The notes under the pieces are model-generated. The model was not told the origin of the DNA and made no database searches. It was given only the letters and a program-made list of their open reading frames with translations. From Gnetum montanum (Eukaryota; Streptophyta; Gnetopsida; Gnetales; Gnetaceae): a DNA stretch of 64,000 nt. Below, one piece after another: positions 33,910 to 44,786 of this stretch (the stretch's first letter is position 1; each line of letters begins with the position of its first letter). The position numbers and the translations under genes are program-made. Location: the NCBI GenBank assembly GCA_015680685.1, contig MNCI01003715.1:14013-78012 (forward strand). Reading direction: 5' to 3'.

Positions 33910-36622
33910 ATGGCATCTAAAGCAAAACATGCACAGGAGAGAGGACCATCCCAATCAAGGGATAAATGACCAAGAACTAGAAGGGGCTAAGAACATGACC
34001 ATGAGCAAACAGTGAAAACCCATACAATAGGACCTCTTTAGGAGAAGCTTGAAGTGGAATTTGTTAGGTAGATTCCTGAAGAAGTAGTGACAACTGAATA
34101 GCCACATTGATATTGGGCACCAAGGTAGAGACTAAGCCTTGAGGTCATCCCAATGGATGCCTACCTTAATCAAATCAAGTCTAAGAAGATCTAGAAATTT
34201 ATGCTCTAAGAGTTGAACTTTGGATCTTTCTTGGAGTTCGCTTCTCTAGAAGTCAAGACGTAATTACAAAATTCTCCCTTTGGTGGGGAGTGATACATGG
34301 AAGAGACCTATCTCTTTTAGAACAACAAGCAAGCCAATTCATCAATCAAAATCAAGGACATTTATATATTCTACTCAGTGAAAGAAATTTTAAAGGCCCT
34401 TGGGTTACTAGAAGTTGGGGCCAATCTTGTAGAAATTCCTATGCAGGTAGATCCTGGCATCAAGAAATAATGAACATAACACTGCTATGGAGTTGACCTC
34501 AAGGAGTTTGGTGCCCTCACCATAGTGGAAAGTGCATACTTCAAGATTGTAGCCTTTCACCTTAATCTAATGGTGAGGCCAAGCAAACTCATAATTTTCT
34601 CCACCCGTGCATGTGCTGCTCTAAGTGAAAGATTCCTAGTCAACCTTTCACATTTGATCTATCTTGAGATAGAGAAGAGATTCAAGAAGAACAAACATGG
34701 AAGGAAGGCACTCCCCTTTTTGTGCCTCATCAAAAAATTATGCAAGAGGGGAGGCATCATACGCTACACAAATGATGCCATCCAACATGCGCCAACCACC
34801 TCTTGGGAAAAAAAGATGAAGGACAAGGTGCCTACTAAAGTCATTCAAGAAGAGAAGCAGTAACAACCACCTCCACCACCTACTCATGAAACAACGTTGG
34901 AGGCTCACATTATCATTAAGCACATGTGCAAAATTTGAGAGTAGCTCTTGCAATAGCAGCAGTAGCAAGTAGGGACAAGTGGTGGTGACCTATCTATGTA
35001 TAGACTAGCAATGAGCCACCTCAACAAAGTTGCTTGAACCATCAATTAGATGGAAGGTGGGGGGCCAATTTTCTTAGACTAAAGAATGCAGATGCTTGCA
35101 AGGTCAAATCCTAGTGCCTGAAAGATAACAATATCTTTCTCACAACAATAGTAATTCCTAAACATCTCTAGGAATGCCACCACCTTTTCAGTGCATTTGG
35201 AGGCAGGTGAGAGAGCAACTGTCTTGGTGATGTAGCACCATGGGTAGGAGACAATAGCTAAAGTAGTTGCTAATAGAATTTATGAGGCATTGAATGCACC
35301 TATGACATTTGTACCAAATGTTTCTACACTGAGAGATGTGTAGATGTTCGTAGAAACCATTATTGGTAGATTAAGTGTAGCTTAGCATGAAGAATTATTG
35401 GATCAATTGGTGAGAACTGGGGAACATAATTTGCATGTCTTTGACCTTCTGGATACCACCAATTTAAGAGCCTACCTTGGTGATCTTGCATTACTCAACC
35501 TAGAACTAACATGACATGAAAATTTCCAATGACTTCAGAAAAGAACCAAAGAGGTTGAGGATGCCTAAGAGTTGGCATTCTTTGACCAATCCTTGGCCAA
35601 TTCCACAACATACAATATCTAAAAGGACTTGGTTCAGACTCACTATGAGAATGAGATCCTAACCACAAAGAATCATCGCCTATGGAATGTTGATGTGCAA
35701 AAGTAGTAGATGGCAAATTTGGTCCATTAACAGCAGGAGTAGTTAGCCAGGGTGAACACAGAATTGAGGAGATTGGCAGAAGAAAATAAAAACCTCTTCA
35801 TCTAGAAAGTTTGTGCCCTTTGTTACAAAATATGCAATAGAGATAGCTACCTAGAAGAATGAGGCTCTTAAATTTGAGAGGTCAAGAACCATTATAGAGA
35901 TAATGTTGGTTTACAGAAAGAAGTTAATGAGAAGAAAATCTAATTGGTAAAGGAAAACATAAATGAGGCCCTTTAGTAGGTCCAATAAAGAGGCAATGTC
36001 TGGCAACCAATATTTAATCAGTTGAATGCATATAACAATGTGGAAATTTGCATGAAGGAGCTATAGATCGAGGAGATGATCGGGTATATGTACCTTGCCA
36101 ATCTCTAGTATGCAAACCTAGCGATGCTGATTGCTAGAAGGCCACGATTTGAATTAGAGAAATAAGTGTTTAGTTTGTACTTGTTGTATGAGGTAGAGTT
36201 CAAGCATCCTAAAGAGACCAAGTAGAAGCTTGAGATAACAAATGCAGAACTTGAGGTTCACTAATCAAAGATCAACTACTAAGAACTTGGCCAAAAGAAT
36301 GAATGATTACCAAGAGTTGTAGAATGCACTCAGAGCATTTGAAATTGAATGTAAATAATTCATTGTTTGGTTCGTGAATTTGAAGAAGCTATTCCCTACA
36401 ATGCCCTATCCATGGGATATTCCCATTCTAGTCCACATTGGTGATGCAACGTGGACTATGAACAATTTTTAGAGTAAGGAGGAGAAGATGAAGGCATTGT
36501 TGAATGCCTTCTATGTTTTTCCAGAAGTTGTAGCTATTATCAGATAACCATAACAACTACCTCAACTAGCAAGAGAAGGTCTTTTAGAGCCTCAAGAGCC
36601 TCTACTACTTGGGACCATTTGA
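33910..36622 (+). pseudogene. 3' accessory ORF of A2
   Basis: ATG 33910 (MASKAKHAQERG) follows an AG acceptor-like end, as in A1 and A4. It contains HGRKALPFLCLIKKLCKRGG (34690-34755), the counterpart of the LPFPFLI-KLCKHAG block of A4, and then a long Gln/Glu/Leu/Lys-rich coiled-coil-like part (35100-36350). The tail EPQEPLLLGTI ends at TGA 36620. Start and end are in different frames and stops are frequent, mostly TAG. Function unknown; same position as the Athila env-like ORF. Confidence 0.58.
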
Positions 36623-36853
36623 TTTTTCTTCATTGTCTTTGCACAATCAAAGGAGTTGTGATTGTTAGTTTTGTCCTGGTGTTCAATTTTGTTGTCCTAA
36701 ATACCAAAATTATGTAATGATTGTAAACCTTACACTTGGGCACTCAATTTTTATTATGTTTGTTTTTTTTTATCTGTAGTTAGTCAATAATCCCATACCT
36801 TCCCAAATTTTGTAAAGAACTCGATGATAAGTTTTCATTCAATTATTGGGGTA
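36623..36853 (+). other. A2 3' UTR and polypurine tract
   Basis: Shares TAGTCAATAATCCCATACCT and GATAAGTTTTCATTCAATTA with other copies; ATTGGGGTA (36845-36853) abuts the LTR. Confidence 0.6.
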
Positions 36854-36908
36854 TGATGAGTCATCATGGTTTGGTCATGCTGAGGGGTTTGACTTGTTGA
36901 TGTGTACC
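36854..36908 (+). repeat. A2 3' LTR, first 55 bp only
   Basis: TGATGAGTCATCATGG begins the LTR after the polypurine tract, but it is cut after about 55 bp by the A5 LTR in the opposite orientation. The bases before the junction are GTACC (36904-36908). The rest of this LTR would lie beyond A5, outside the window. Confidence 0.7.
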
Positions 36909-37788
36909 TAATGAGTGGTGAGGTACCCCTACACTCAACCATACGAATACAAGTGTTCATGCACAATTCGGTTGAACTCCACAAATGGGCTAGTTGTGGT
37001 ATCTAGATAGTTACATGTTGATTGTAGTTCGCTGTCTTCCCACCTACACTAGTATTTACTTTATCACGTATGGTTTAGTCCAGAGTGAGGTATATGATGT
37101 GGTCCTAAACTAGTGCTACTCCTAGAGGCAATGGAAAGTAACTTTGATTAAACTAAGAGGGAATGGGAGAAGAGAATCTAAGCTAGCCTAAGTACGATGG
37201 GCATTCTTCCTTAATCATCTGTACATATCTTGGACTTTATGTACTGCCTTTGGGATTACCAACCGTATATTACTTGAGTGCTCCTAGATATGCTACAGGG
37301 TTACCAAGTAGTCACACTTAAATGCTCGTGATTAAGTCATACTCATTTCGTGTTTAATAACAAGGATAGTAAATGAAGGGTAAGAAATATTAATTAGGAA
37401 AATAATAAATAACAATAATAGTAAGCAATTAAAGCTAAGTAACTGCTACAATGATGAAGTAATCTCGATCTTTATTTCCGGTCATGTGCATGTCCAAGTA
37501 CATCACACTCGAATAAAGGTTCCATATAATGACAATCATTACACTATGGGCATGCATTGGGGAAAGGGTTAAGATGAACTAAAAATGAATAAAAAGACTC
37601 TACACTTACACCTACTGACTCTATCTTACTTCTTTCGTGTGTGTCCAAATGTGATATTTATAGGCTTACATAGGAATCATGATATCATGTATCCAATATC
37701 ATTAGCCAAGTCACGATATCACGTACTTGATATCATGGATCCGATATCATGGGTCCGATATTGGAGCCTAACAAATCATGGTTCATCA
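36909..37788 (-). repeat. A5 3' LTR, 880 bp
   Basis: Minus-strand start TGATGAACCATGATTTG at 37788 and end CCACTCATTA at 36909. It holds the richest GATATC cluster (37678-37765; at least four GATATC plus AATATC/GATATT variants), a TATAAATA box near 37662, and the shared R region with the AATAAAGATCGAG poly(A)-like block near 37480. It is the most complete LTR of the family here. Confidence 0.85.
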
Positions 37789-37968
37789 TACCCCCATGAC
37801 TGAATGAAAACTCATCCTCAAGTCAAAAAAAATGAGAACAAGCCCAATTCATTATATAGTGGATAGGTATGTGATTATTGACTAACTAGAAATTTATTCA
37901 TGCTGTAGTGGAGAATTGAATATGATAAAATCTGGACACAAACACAAGATTACAGAATTTATTGAAAC
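37789..37968 (-). other. A5 polypurine tract and 3' UTR
   Basis: ATGGGGGTA (minus) at 37797-37789; then the shared ACTTGAGGATGAGTTTTCAT and TAGTCAATAATCACATACC. No coding frame. Confidence 0.6.
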
Positions 37969-38354
37969 TCATGTGGTTCCTAGTGGCGGTGGCTCCTCCA
38001 TGGGTCATTTCCCGTTGTCTTGTGTTCTAAGCTTTAGAATTTGATGGCTTTGAAGGAGTGCCTAGAGCTTTTCCTATTTGGTTCGAGGAACCTATGCTAT
38101 CCATGCTGATGCTCCAATGTTTTATGGAGTTGCCACCTATGATGGACATGACAATTGCTGGAACATTTGGTTGGCCTTGACATTCCAAGCTACAAACAAC
38201 TATCGTTCCTCTTCATAGGCTCTCGCTTTGTCCTTGTATTCCTAGTAATCCATAAGCCATTAAGCCAAGTATGTCACTGAAACACCATAAAATTTCAAGA
38301 CCCTCTTGCTTCACTAGGATCTTGAAGTTTAGGCAAGGACTTCCACAAGTGCAA
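37969..38354 (-). pseudogene. A5 3' accessory ORF, C-terminal fragment
   Basis: On the minus strand the frame ends MEEPPPLGTT-TGA (stop at 37971-37969), the same tail as A1. Upstream it has the Gln/Glu/Lys-rich coiled-coil composition and the words CHQIPKL-like of A1. It is cut at 38354 by the 5' LTR of B1; 38350-38354 (TGCAA) would be the left target duplication. Confidence 0.6.
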
Positions 38355-40158
38355 TGTCATGACAGTTTTGGTAGGAAAATGCAAGCACTAAGATTCGAGT
38401 GTCCAGTCTGGCAAGTTTTCTATCTCCAAAACTGACAGGCCCCGATGAACTCTCCGGCTTGCCCACCTAGACAATTCACCCAGATGATAGTCTACCTAGA
38501 AACTATGCTAGGAGTTGTCGAAAGTGTTTGGGATAACCAAAGCAGTTCAGCAAGTTTTCTAGTGAAGAAGTTTGCTACGCTACATTATGTAGCATAGCAA
38601 GCCTTAAAAGATAATTGCTCAAGTGATCAAGTGTGAATTGTTGCAAAACAAGGTGCTACGCTATGCTACGCTATGTAGCATAGCACAGTGTAGCAAAGGC
38701 AAAGTAGAAAGGCCTAGCTTACTAAGTGATTCCAATAAAGAAGTGGCACTCGGCAAGCACTTCGGCCTTCAAAATCAATTGCCCTAATTTGTCCTCAAGT
38801 CCTTGGGCAAGGTTTCTTACTAGAAAGTGGCAGATTAAACAAAAGTAGGATACGTTGTCTACTACATTATGCTACACTATGTAGCGTAGCACAGCATAGC
38901 AACAATACAAGAACAGCAAAAAATGTTTTAAACGTAAGTTCAACAAGTTCAAAGGCTTCCCATCATGAAGGACAAAGTTGCAATTGTTAGCATGATCAAG
39001 CCTCAAACAAATGTTTTCAACTTCAACACAAGTTCCAGTCAAAACTAGTTGCTACACTATGCTACGCTACGTAGTGTAGCATAGCGTAGCATAGTGTAGC
39101 ATAGTGTAGCATAGCGTAGCATAGCGTAGCAAGTAGCCACTTATGTTATGCCAGGAGTAACACAACATTAGTACGGAAGCATCAAGATGTCTTCAAGTAG
39201 TTCTAGAACTTGTAGACATCAATCATCTTCATTTTGGCATCTCCTTAGTAGAATCAGCAATTTCACTCCATTTTGCACACCACCTGGTTATCTCCCAAAA
39301 ACATTGTTCCTACGCTTGACCTTGCCCATAAGAGCAGGGAAGATGTAGTCCCAGAGCATAAGCTCCATCTTTGTTTGCATTATTAGCACACTGATCTTGG
39401 CACATACAGTCCTAGAGGCATAGTCACAGTGTAGCCAAGTTCATGACCAACATTGCACCCTGACATAGTACGGGCATGTCAACATCTTGTGAGGTCTAGG
39501 ACATGTGGCATCCAAGCCCCATTTCTCACTAGCTCCTGGCCCTATAAATACCCTAGCAAACAATGCTCAAAGGGTTGGCTTTTCTAGTTGGCTTTTTGTT
39601 CAAAAGGTTGGCATTTTACATTGAGAAGAGCAGCTAGCTTGTTGGCATTTTGCATTCACTGGTTAGCTCCTTGATTGACTCCTTAGCAAAATAGAGTTGG
39701 CTTCTTACTGCAGTTGGCCTTTAAGTTGGCTCCCAGAAGGCATAGTTGGCATTTCTCTTGAGAATTCTAGTTACTCATTGAATCCTCTGTGCACCTCCAG
39801 CGTTGTATAACTTGTTATACATCTTTCAAACAAGGCAAAGCATCGAATCTGCGACCTTGGGGTAGTGCATTTTCTTACCCAAGTTTACTCTGTTATTTCT
39901 TTACTGTTATCATTGGTTGGCATCATTTCCTCCATTTTTGCATTTATTGATCATCAATTTTACATTTCGTATCTCGCCTTCGAAGCAATGTTTACGTAAG
40001 GTTAAGTTACACCGACTAAGTCCCTATCTAATCGACTAGACCATTCAGGGTGCCTAGTTTTCATTTTTCCCCAGCATGGCCCTCACATAGATCTGAGGTT
40101 AAACTATTTTCTTGGCAACCTCTCGGTGTTCCATCCGTTGACATTTTCAGTCACTATA
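38355..40158 (+). repeat. B1 5' LTR, about 1.8 kb
   Basis: Starts TGTCATGACAGTTTTGG and ends ACATTTTCAGTCACTATA (decayed from a GTTACA end). The end region matches, reversed, the solo LTR at 3191 and the LTR at 52102. TATAAATA lies at 39543-39550, about 0.6 kb before the end. It contains clusters of GCTACGCTATG/CATAGCGTAGC palindromes (38575-39131). Confidence 0.8.
39052..39131. repeat. Palindromic 10-bp tandem array (TAGCATAGCG type) in the B1 LTR
   Basis: About eight units of the form GCATAGCGTA/GCATAGTGTA in a row, preceded by the complementary form GCTACACTATGCTACGCTAC. The two halves can fold into a hairpin. Shorter versions lie at 38576-38600, 38650-38695 and 38860-38910. The same words occur sparsely in the other B LTRs and in introns of the antisense gene. 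Confidence 0.75.
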
Positions 40159-40164
40159 GTTTTT

Positions 40165-40180
40165 TGGCACTAGAAGGAGG
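40165..40180 (+). other. B1 primer-binding site, tRNA-Asn type
   Basis: TGGCACTAGAAGGAGG lies 6 bp inside the LTR. From memory the complement of the plant tRNA-Asn 3' end begins TGGCGCTAGAAGGAGG, so 15 of 16 positions agree. Confidence 0.65.
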
Positions 40181-40396
40181 ACCTTTGGTGCCTTTTCAAT
40201 GTCTCATGAGTAGTCCTGCATGCTTTCTGTACCATGTCATGCACTAGTGCAAACACAACACCCTTTTGTGGTTATTTACGCGTCGTTTGGTATAGATTGG
40301 TTGCTATGATGATTCCTTTGGAATCTAGTAGGACAAAAAGCCTTCGATCTCCTCTTGATTTCTGTGTTCCTTAGTTTACGATTTTCCCTTTTCAAC
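40181..40396 (+). other. B1 leader
   Basis: Between primer site and the first in-frame ATG. No coding signal noticed. Confidence 0.5.
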
Positions 40397-42796
40397 ATGC
40401 AAGATGATTCTGACAACCACCGTTGTTTCTACCTCGAGCCTTAGTGCTCCTTTCTTGGCCTAAAGCACCATGGTGCTGAGTGGCCACCTAGCCTAGGGTT
40501 GGCCCCATACTAATCCCTTAGGGTTTGACACTTGTTGCTCGAGTTCTTGGCACAAGACGTAGAGCATTACGACTTCATCTGCACAAATTTCTAGACAGAT
40601 TTGCCCCTAGATCGCCAAGAACTTGAGCACAAGCACAATTTCGAGTTCCTTTATCAAAATGGGAAGGAGTTTGTCCCTAACCCTGACGTCGCCATCCCCA
40701 TGACAGATACATATCAATGGATCTTCGATCAACTGCTATGAGTCACTAGACCTAGGGAGTGGGACACATTATCCCATTGCGATGAAGCATTCCAGGATGG
40801 ACAGGAAGATCTGGACTCCCAGTCTAAAGGGGGTGGTCAAACTTACCCTGTGACCATCCCTTCTATCATGGTCTTCAAGCCAAGCCTCCTTTTTGCGGTG
40901 GCTCCCTTTGCAATCACCACAAATCTGCCCCAATCTATGCTCTCATCCACTATGGGTAGCCATCTCGCACCCTTAGCATATCAACAAGCATCTCCCTTAG
41001 TTGCATACCCAAGCACTCTTCCCCCCCATTCCATCCCATCCTCATACCAAGCACTAGTTATGCACGCATTTCCCTACATACACACTACTTCTACTTCACA
41101 GCTACCTGGAGCCTTTACTCCTACCTCATTACTTGCATCTATTCCATCATCAGCAATGGGTCTAGCCCCAACCATGTAGTGGACCCTAGCCACTTCGCTC
41201 CCCGCCTCACAGCCCCACCAGATGTCATAGCACCTTTACCAACAAATGTACCAAGTCTTGCAAGTATCGCAACCGAGTGCAGAACTGTGGCCCGTTCCAT
41301 TGGTCATGCAAATGACCAACCCCATAGCCCCACCAATAGCCACCACTCCAACAGCACCACCCACTGGGTGGTGGACCACACAAGCAACACCCATCGCAAG
41401 GGTAGCTCCAAAGGCCCCTCTTATAACCCAAGCCATTGCCTTTGTTGCGCCACAAACGATGGTTGCCCCTACAACCCTACAACCATCTGCATCATCCCCA
41501 AGTCTGGATCAAGCATTTCACCTCATCCAGATCCTTACTGAAGAGGCTAGGCACTTCAAAATCACTGGTTCTGATACGGTGCAGATCATGGATTTCTACC
41601 ATGATGACCCCATCAGCCTGGTGGTTTCCATGCTTAGGCTTCCCCCTAGGATGCTGCTCCCCCAATTTACAAAATACAACAGGGAGGATGACCTTAATGC
41701 ACACCTAGTCACATTTATATCTAAGTCTTTGTTGCTATAACAATGGCCACATACCATCATTCATGTCTTTTCCATGTCTCTGATAGGCAAAGCTTTAGAC
41801 TAGTACTGCGCACTCCCACGCACCTCCATATCAACATTGGAGGAGCTACTGACTCAATTCATGACTTGCTTCAAGTATAACTTGAAGCCTGAAGTCACGT
41901 TGGATTAGTTAATGGAAGTTAAGCAATACCCACTAGAGTTAATGCAAAGGTTTATATAACAGTGGAGCGCCACCTTTAACGAGATCCACGAGCCTATCGC
42001 GGAGGCCCACTTGTTGGCCATCTTCAAGGAGGCGATGAACGATTTCATCAAATCCAAGTTGTATTACCTAGCCCCGTGCTCTCTAAGTCAAGCTTTTGCA
42101 CAAATGAAAAGCATCCAAGATGCAGCTAAAGCTAGCAGGGGCCTATCCTACGTTGCATATAAAAATGCACATACTAAAAAAGACAAAGAGAAGGGCAATG
42201 CTGCAACGGCCACAGTGGCTGCCATGGCAAACAAGGCCAAGCCCAACAACAAAAATAACAAGAAAGAAGCCACAACACCAACTAACCCTGCACCTAACCC
42301 AGGCAATGCTGCTCAATCCTCCACGTTGGCACTCGATGCACCCACCTCGCCTAAGCCTAACTTCAAGCATAAAGATTGCTCCAAGTACACCCTGCTACCT
42401 ATCAAGCCTTTAGAACTTCTGAGGCAATTACTAGGGGTGGGGTACATTCAATACAAATGGATGTCAGAGAAGGCAACCAAGAGGCATCAACTCTACTGTG
42501 AACTCCTTAGGAACCCCTCCTTGGCTTTGCCTAGTGAGCCCCTAGTTCCTAATAATTTCAGGCTAGAATGTTTCTGTGACTACCATCAAATCTATGGTCA
42601 TGACACAGATTACTGTCTGGCCCTAAAAGATGACATTCAGTGGATGATTGATCAGGGGAAGTTGGTGCTAGACGAAAGCAACCCTGTCCACCCTGAAAAT
42701 CAATCCATGCATGTTTACAAGGACCCCCTCAACACTAATGATGTGGGGTACATCATCAACACCATTAGTGTAGATGGTAATCTGAAGCCACCATAG
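40397..42796 (+). pseudogene. B1 gag
   Basis: One frame from ATG 40397 (MQDDSDNHRCFYLEP) to 42796 with no frameshift but about ten stops, most of them TAG. Order: acidic N-terminal part (QELEHKHNFEFLYQNGKEF, about 40630); a Pro/Thr/Ser-rich region (40850-41500); the capsid (retrotransposon gag) domain from about 41520 (DDPISLVVSMLRLPPRMLLP, LEELLTQFMTCFKYN, AHLLAIFKEAMNDF); a Lys/Asn-rich spacer; and the nucleocapsid-like motif CFCDYHQIYGHDTDYC followed by LKDDIQWMIDQGKL (42570-42670), typical of Tat-type gag. It assembles the particle and binds RNA. B2 has the same protein on the minus strand. Confidence 0.85.
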
Positions 42797-44200
42797 GAAC
42801 TGTTTGTGGTCCATGTACCTCAACATAGCATAGCAGCACCAACAACTATAAGAAAAATGCTACAGCAACCATTTTTCCTAAAGGTCCCTCCTTGGACATC
42901 CGCCCCTACACCTTCTGTAATCAAAATCGCACCATAGCCCACACTAACACCACAAACACCATTCATCATCAGGGGGCCAAACCACTCAACTTCCTCGATC
43001 CCACAAAACCAACATAAGATAGCAACATAGCCTTCTCGTTCCAAGAAATGGGAAGAGTGCCCGATAGGTGAAATGGCTATAGAACGTACCACCCCAGGTC
43101 CTTCCAAGCCTACTCCCTCATCCTTTACATCTACGCTCACCTTGTCACACAGATTAAACACTGCTACACATGCATAGTCATTGCCACCTCGTCCAAAGGG
43201 GTCTAACCCCAAACCTAAAACTGCTCCTCCTCGGGAAATCCATCTTCTAGGACGAATGGAAGAGGAGAAGGGCAGTAAATAATAGGAAGGTGGACATGAC
43301 CTCTTAAGCACTCTTACTCAGGTAAAATAGGCTCTAAAACAAAATAATACAATGTTGATCCTATATGACCTGGTAATGACTTCCACTGAACACTGTGAGG
43401 CTCTGGTTCGCATGTTAATGGCCATACCAGTGGATGAGAACATGCCGACAGAAGAGAAAGCGACCAATTCGATCATGCTTCCTTGTACACCTAAAGAACC
43501 ATAGCCATCCCAATTGACATTCTGTAACGAGTACATTAGGGAATACCTTGAAAAGAGTCAAGTTATGATAGCACCCCTATTCATCACAATTCGGGTCGAT
43601 CAACATAAGATTCGAAGAGTACACGTTGATGATGGGGCTGCTACAAACGTCATCCCATTCCCCATAGTGGACAAGCTGGGTTTGGTAGACCAAATCAAAC
43701 CCATGAAAATTTCATGTTTGAATTCATTCAACAGGGCTCAGGTAGTGGTGAAAGGTACTATCCACATTGAATTTGTGGCAGGGGACCAGTTCCCCACAAG
43801 TGCAACGTTTATCATGGTGGAAGAGATGCCCAGGTTTAACCTAATCTTGGGGAGATCATGGTTAGCACAACTCAAGGCTGTCTCTTCATCCATACATCAA
43901 GAAATCCACCTACCTTACGCAGGCAGTGAGGTGGTGATCCATGGTAACAAGGTGACAACCCAGGCAATAAACAACGTAGATATGGAGCAAGGTTCAGAGG
44001 TCATAACCTCTGAGAACGATGCACCTATCTCCGTCAATACTAACTATTTGATGAAAGAGCTGGCCAAAGATGCTGGCTCAGAAAATGAAACCACATGGGC
44101 CGAGTTACCTTTTCAAGTGGTAGACAACAATGTAGAAGAGTACCGCAATAAAGCCTCTCAACCTTACGTGTCGCCAAACCCACGATGGGTTAGAAAGTAG
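42797..44200 (+). pseudogene. B1 protease, in the gag frame
   Basis: The gag frame runs on without a shift. A Pro-rich linker (42797-43400) has the words REIHLLGRMEEEKGSK, shared with B2. It leads to the aspartic protease: QVMIAPLFITIRVDQHKIR, active site VHVDDGAATNVIP (about 43620), FNLILGRSWLAQLKAVSS (43830-43880) and the flap-side words between them. The part 43514-44200 is open for 228 codons, the longest intact piece of B1. It ends at TAG 44198, K-stop-L, a position also kept in B2 (61987). Confidence 0.85.
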
Positions 44201-44354
44201 TTGCGAGGATAATCGTTACTCGCATAGAGTAACAACTCCACTGCTCCTTACCTGATTAACATCCATTGCACATTTATTCCTTATTTTTTTCACATTCATT
44301 CATCTATGCTAAGTTTATAACTCATTCTTTAAAACCGTTCACATTTCCTCTGTT

Positions 44355-44610
44355 CGCATTACACAATGGCCTGCTAAGGCCTAAAACTGGCGAAATGTTT
44401 TTTTTCTTTACCATCATCACCATGGCCCGAAATGGCCTAAAACTACACATGGCCCACTAAGGCCTAAAACTAGCAATATTTTCACACAACCTTTGTCTAC
44501 ATTCCACCACGGCCTGCTACGACCTAAAACTAGCAAAATTTCCCCTTACCATCATCACACTGCCCGGAATGGCCTAAAACTAGAATCGGCCCAAAATGGC
44601 CTTAAACGAA
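44355..44610. repeat. GGCC-containing short repeats, 3' side of the antisense gene (B1)
   Basis: Six or so copies of a motif like ATGGCCYRNNANGGCCTA followed by AAACTAGC, irregularly spaced, at about 44364, 44423, 44449, 44507, 44560 and 44585. The same motif flanks the other side of the gene (49744-49940) and B2's gene (61650-61880). Function unknown. Confidence 0.7.
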
Positions 44611-44786
44611 AATGAGATGTTCCTAATGCATTCAATGAACAAATGAAAAGAAGATAAAAAATGTATAAATAGATACAACATATAACACATAGGCAAAATA
44701 AGTCTCTTGGTATTTCAAGTTCTTTCACAAATTAACAATGTATGTAACATTTTTTTTCAAATGAAATAAAAGGGTCAACTGCTATG

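Larger units (their letters stand above)
36909..38354 (-). mobile_element. A5: 3' end of a minus-strand Athila-like element
   Basis: 3' LTR 37788-36909, polypurine tract (37797-37789), 3' UTR and the end of the 3' accessory ORF, then interrupted at 38354 by B1. The remainder lies beyond the right edge. It is inserted in the 3' LTR of A2. Confidence 0.8.

Noticed and set aside
39052-39131. Tandem palindromic 10-mers considered as a CRISPR array or tRNA-like structure
   Set aside because: Units are contiguous, 10 bp, without unique spacers, and the context is a plant LTR.
41179-41541. 120-codon frame overlapping B1 gag, and minus-strand frames at 41225-41704 and 42143-42370
   Set aside because: They are shadows of the gag frame (40397-42796), which carries the conserved motifs.
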